Below are positions 59,340 to 64,000 of a stretch of DNA of 64,000 nt, piece by piece (within the stretch, counting starts at the first letter, position 1; the number at the start of each line of letters is the position of its first letter). The DNA is from Membranipora membranacea (Eukaryota; Bryozoa; Gymnolaemata; Cheilostomatida; Membraniporidae): assembly GCA_914767715.1 (NCBI GenBank), contig OU612071.1, forward strand, positions 24,859,681 through 24,923,680, in the 5' to 3' direction. The position numbers and the translations under genes are program-made. The notes beneath the pieces were generated by a model. The model did not search any database. It was not told the origin of the DNA and was given only the letters and a program-made list of their open reading frames with translations.

Positions 59340-62300
59340 CTTCCCCCGCACCGAATCTGGGCCACGCCGCGAAGGGCTGGGGCCCTCCTTGCGCGTTCAG
59401 CTTCCCCCGCACCGAATCTGGGCCACGCCGCGAAGGGCTGGGGCCCTCCTTGCGCGTTCAGCTTCCCCCGCACCGAATCTGGGCCACGCCGCGAAGGGCT
59501 GGGGCCCTCCTTGCGCGTTCAGCTTCCCCCGCACCGAATCTGGGCCACGCCGCGAAGGGCTGGGGCCCTCCTTGCGCGTTCAGCTTCCCCCGCACCGAAT
59601 CTGGGCCACGCCGCGAAGGGCTGGGGCCCTCCTTGCGCGTTCAGCTTCCCCCGCACCGAATCTGGGCCACGCCGCGAAGGGCTGGGGCCCTCCTTGCGCG
59701 TTCAGCTTCCCCCGCACCGAATCTGGGCCACGCCGCGAAGGGCTGGGGCCCTCCTTGCGCGTTCAGCTTCCCCCGCACCGAATCTGGGCCACGCCGCGAA
59801 GGGCTGGGGCCCTCCTTGCGCGTTCAGCTTCCCCCGCACCGAATCTGGGCCACGCCGCGAAGGGCTGGGGCCCTCCTTGCGCGTTCAGCTTCCCCCGCAC
59901 CGAATCTGGGCCACGCCGCGAAGGGCTGGGGCCCTCCTTGCGCGTTCAGCTTCCCCCGCACCGAATCTGGGCCACGCCGCGAAGGGCTGGGGCCCTCCTT
60001 GCGCGTTCAGCTTCCCCCGCACCGAATCTGGGCCACGCCGCGAAGGGCTGGGGCCCTCCTTGCGCGTTCAGCTTCCCCCGCACCGAATCTGGGCCACGCC
60101 GCGAAGGGCTGGGGCCCTCCTTGCGCGTTCAGCTTCCCCCGCACCGAATCTGGGCCACGCCGCGAAGGGCTGGGGCCCTCCTTGCGCGTTCAGCTTCCCC
60201 CGCACCGAATCTGGGCCACGCCGCGAAGGGCTGGGGCCCTCCTTGCGCGTTCAGCTTCCCCCGCACCGAATCTGGGCCACGCCGCGAAGGGCTGGGGCCC
60301 TCCTTGCGCGTTCAGCTTCCCCCGCACCGAATCTGGGCCACGCCGCGAAGGGCTGGGGCCCTCCTTGCGCGTTCAGCTTCCCCCGCACCGAATCTGGGCC
60401 ACGCCGCGAAGGGCTGGGGCCCTCCTTGCGCGTTCAGCTTCCCCCGCACCGAATCTGGGCCACGCCGCGAAGGGCTGGGGCCCTCCTTGCGCGTTCAGCT
60501 TCCCCCGCACCGAATCTGGGCCACGCCGCGAAGGGCTGGGGCCCTCCTTGCGCGTTCAGCTTCCCCCGCACCGAATCTGGGCCACGCCGCGAAGGGCTGG
60601 GGCCCTCCTTGCGCGTTCAGCTTCCCCCGCACCGAATCTGGGCCACGCCGCGAAGGGCTGGGGCCCTCCTTGCGCGTTCAGCTTCCCCCGCACCGAATCT
60701 GGGCCACGCCGCGAAGGGCTGGGGCCCTCCTTGCGCGTTCAGCTTCCCCCGCACCGAATCTGGGCCACGCCGCGAAGGGCTGGGGCCCTCCTTGCGCGTT
60801 CAGCTTCCCCCGCACCGAATCTGGGCCACGCCGCGAAGGGCTGGGGCCCTCCTTGCGCGTTCAGCTTCCCCCGCACCGAATCTGGGCCACGCCGCGAAGG
60901 GCTGGGGCCCTCCTTGCGCGTTCAGCTTCCCCCGCACCGAATCTGGGCCACGCCGCGAAGGGCTGGGGCCCTCCTTGCGCGTTCAGCTTCCCCCGCACCG
61001 AATCTGGGCCACGCCGCGAAGGGCTGGGGCCCTCCTTGCGCGTTCAGCTTCCCCCGCACCGAATCTGGGCCACGCCGCGAAGGGCTGGGGCCCTCCTTGC
61101 GCGTTCAGCTTCCCCCGCACCGAATCTGGGCCACGCCGCGAAGGGCTGGGGCCCTCCTTGCGCGTTCAGCTTCCCCCGCACCGAATCTGGGCCACGCCGC
61201 GAAGGGCTGGGGCCCTCCTTGCGCGTTCAGCTTCCCCCGCACCGAATCTGGGCCACGCCGCGAAGGGCTGGGGCCCTCCTTGCGCGTTCAGCTTCCCCCG
61301 CACCGAATCTGGGCCACGCCGCGAAGGGCTGGGGCCCTCCTTGCGCGTTCAGCTTCCCCCGCACCGAATCTGGGCCACGCCGCGAAGGGCTGGGGCCCTC
61401 CTTGCGCGTTCAGCTTCCCCCGCACCGAATCTGGGCCACGCCGCGAAGGGCTGGGGCCCTCCTTGCGCGTTCAGCTTCCCCCGCACCGAATCTGGGCCAC
61501 GCCGCGAAGGGCTGGGGCCCTCCTTGCGCGTTCAGCTTCCCCCGCACCGAATCTGGGCCACGCCGCGAAGGGCTGGGGCCCTCCTTGCGCGTTCAGCTTC
61601 CCCCGCACCGAATCTGGGCCACGCCGCGAAGGGCTGGGGCCCTCCTTGCGCGTTCAGCTTCCCCCGCACCGAATCTGGGCCACGCCGCGAAGGGCTGGGG
61701 CCCTCCTTGCGCGTTCAGCTTCCCCCGCACCGAATCTGGGCCACGCCGCGAAGGGCTGGGGCCCTCCTTGCGCGTTCAGCTTCCCCCGCACCGAATCTGG
61801 GCCACGCCGCGAAGGGCTGGGGCCCTCCTTGCGCGTTCAGCTTCCCCCGCACCGAATCTGGGCCACGCCGCGAAGGGCTGGGGCCCTCCTTGCGCGTTCA
61901 GCTTCCCCCGCACCGAATCTGGGCCACGCCGCGAAGGGCTGGGGCCCTCCTTGCGCGTTCAGCTTCCCCCGCACCGAATCTGGGCCACGCCGCGAAGGGC
62001 TGGGGCCCTCCTTGCGCGTTCAGCTTCCCCCGCACCGAATCTGGGCCACGCCGCGAAGGGCTGGGGCCCTCCTTGCGCGTTCAGCTTCCCCCGCACCGAA
62101 TCTGGGCCACGCCGCGAAGGGCTGGGGCCCTCCTTGCGCGTTCAGCTTCCCCCGCACCGAATCTGGGCCACGCCGCGAAGGGCTGGGGCCCTCCTTGCGC
62201 GTTCAGCTTCCCCCGCACCGAATCTGGGCCACGCCGCGAAGGGCTGGGGCCCTCCTTGCGCGTTCAGCTTCCCCCGCACCGAATCTGGGCCACGCCGCGA

Positions 62301-64000
62301 AGGGCTGGGGCCCTCCTTGCGCGTTCAGCTTCCCCCGCACCGAATCTGGGCCACGCCGCGAAGGGCTGGGGCCCTCCTTGCGCGTTCAGCTTCCCCCGCA
62401 CCGAATCTGGGCCACGCCGCGAAGGGCTGGGGCCCTCCTTGCGCGTTCAGCTTCCCCCGCACCGAATCTGGGCCACGCCGCGAAGGGCTGGGGCCCTCCT
62501 TGCGCGTTCAGCTTCCCCCGCACCGAATCTGGGCCACGCCGCGAAGGGCTGGGGCCCTCCTTGCGCGTTCAGCTTCCCCCGCACCGAATCTGGGCCACGC
62601 CGCGAAGGGCTGGGGCCCTCCTTGCGCGTTCAGCTTCCCCCGCACCGAATCTGGGCCACGCCGCGAAGGGCTGGGGCCCTCCTTGCGCGTTCAGCTTCCC
62701 CCGCACCGAATCTGGGCCACGCCGCGAAGGGCTGGGGCCCTCCTTGCGCGTTCAGCTTCCCCCGCACCGAATCTGGGCCACGCCGCGAAGGGCTGGGGCC
62801 CTCCTTGCGCGTTCAGCTTCCCCCGCACCGAATCTGGGCCACGCCGCGAAGGGCTGGGGCCCTCCTTGCGCGTTCAGCTTCCCCCGCACCGAATCTGGGC
62901 CACGCCGCGAAGGGCTGGGGCCCTCCTTGCGCGTTCAGCTTCCCCCGCACCGAATCTGGGCCACGCCGCGAAGGGCTGGGGCCCTCCTTGCGCGTTCAGC
63001 TTCCCCCGCACCGAATCTGGGCCACGCCGCGAAGGGCTGGGGCCCTCCTTGCGCGTTCAGCTTCCCCCGCACCGAATCTGGGCCACGCCGCGAAGGGCTG
63101 GGGCCCTCCTTGCGCGTTCAGCTTCCCCCGCACCGAATCTGGGCCACGCCGCGAAGGGCTGGGGCCCTCCTTGCGCGTTCAGCTTCCCCCGCACCGAATC
63201 TGGGCCACGCCGCGAAGGGCTGGGGCCCTCCTTGCGCGTTCAGCTTCCCCCGCACCGAATCTGGGCCACGCCGCGAAGGGCTGGGGCCCTCCTTGCGCGT
63301 TCAGCTTCCCCCGCACCGAATCTGGGCCACGCCGCGAAGGGCTGGGGCCCTCCTTGCGCGTTCAGCTTCCCCCGCACCGAATCTGGGCCACGCCGCGAAG
63401 GGCTGGGGCCCTCCTTGCGCGTTCAGCTTCCCCCGCACCGAATCTGGGCCACGCCGCGAAGGGCTGGGGCCCTCCTTGCGCGTTCAGCTTCCCCCGCACC
63501 GAATCTGGGCCACGCCGCGAAGGGCTGGGGCCCTCCTTGCGCGTTCAGCTTCCCCCGCACCGAATCTGGGCCACGCCGCGAAGGGCTGGGGCCCTCCTTG
63601 CGCGTTCAGCTTCCCCCGCACCGAATCTGGGCCACGCCGCGAAGGGCTGGGGCCCTCCTTGCGCGTTCAGCTTCCCCCGCACCGAATCTGGGCCACGCCG
63701 CGAAGGGCTGGGGCCCTCCTTGCGCGTTCAGCTTCCCCCGCACCGAATCTGGGCCACGCCGCGAAGGGCTGGGGCCCTCCTTGCGCGTTCAGCTTCCCCC
63801 GCACCGAATCTGGGCCACGCCGCGAAGGGCTGGGGCCCTCCTTGCGCGTTCAGCTTCCCCCGCACCGAATCTGGGCCACGCCGCGAAGGGCTGGGGCCCT
63901 CCTTGCGCGTTCAGCTTCCCCCGCACCGAATCTGGGCCACGCCGCGAAGGGCTGGGGCCCTCCTTGCGCGTTCAGCTTCCCCCGCACCGAATCTGGGCCA
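59340..64000. repeat. 61-bp GC-rich satellite, at least 76 units
   Basis: The unit starts CTTCCCCCGCACCGAATCTG, continues GGCCACGCCGCGAAGGGC, and ends TCCTTGCGCGTTCAG. It repeats every 61 bases to the window end with no variant noticed. It is about 70 percent GC and has seven CpG per unit in an otherwise AT-rich region. The first 23 bases match the 42-mer apart from one C/T. No promoter, coding or RNA-gene signature recognised. Confidence 0.97.

Noticed and set aside
56322-59473. Open frames of 300 to 1048 codons across the satellites on both strands
   Set aside because: They translate perfect 10-, 42- and 61-base units in several frames at once, with no start context or non-repeat domain. 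Open length follows from repeat periodicity.
54235-64000. CRISPR array
   Set aside because: Units are contiguous without unique spacers, and the DNA is eukaryotic in style.

Overview
This window looks like nuclear DNA of an animal, probably an early-branching one such as a sponge. I infer this from four things: small exons with GT/AG borders separated by short AT-rich introns, a tyrosine-kinase gene with an Ig-like region, degenerate non-LTR retrotransposons and tRNA-derived repeats, and long satellite arrays. No bacterial operon, ribosome binding site or phage gene is visible. The species assignment is inference. The exon models come from reading frames and splice consensus only.

Layout. 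Positions 1-1850 (+) hold the 3' ends of one or two unrecognised genes. Positions 2239-2741 (-) hold an NHL-repeat-like fragment broken by an in-frame stop. A split tyrosine-kinase gene runs on the minus strand from about 21.5 kb down to about 6.4 kb. It has a cysteine-containing N-terminal exon, an Ig-like domain over two exons, unassigned ectodomain exons, and a kinase domain with [18 protein letters not shown] and DFG. Its C-lobe end and a cleanly spliced transmembrane exon could not be found, so it may be damaged. Divergent to it, 22.4-24.2 kb (+) encodes a small type II membrane protein with a long amphipathic stalk. A broken CRE/R2-like retrotransposon follows at 24.2-26.2 kb (-).

Positions 26.2-30.8 kb show no gene I can support. 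At 30.87-32.1 kb (+) is a complete three-exon gene for a 93-residue secreted peptide precursor, with a signal peptide, a KRSKR processing site and a terminal GKRR. Positions 34-37.1 kb carry tRNA-derived repeats and a Harbinger-like MITE. From 37.6 to 43 kb, and again at 51-52 kb, four related units keep exon-like blocks with splice-type borders but no shared reading frame. Between them lie a LINE reverse-transcriptase relic, a degenerate tandem repeat and a Helitron-like fragment.

The last 10 kb is the most unusual part: a chain of satellites. A degenerate pyrimidine-rich 10-mer field (54.2-56.35 kb) flips strand into 92 copies of a G-rich 10-mer, then about 49 copies of a 42-mer, then at least 76 copies of a 61-mer that runs off the window end. 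Adjacent families share sequence, as if each array seeded the next. Long open frames across these arrays are by-products of the repeats and are not annotated as genes.
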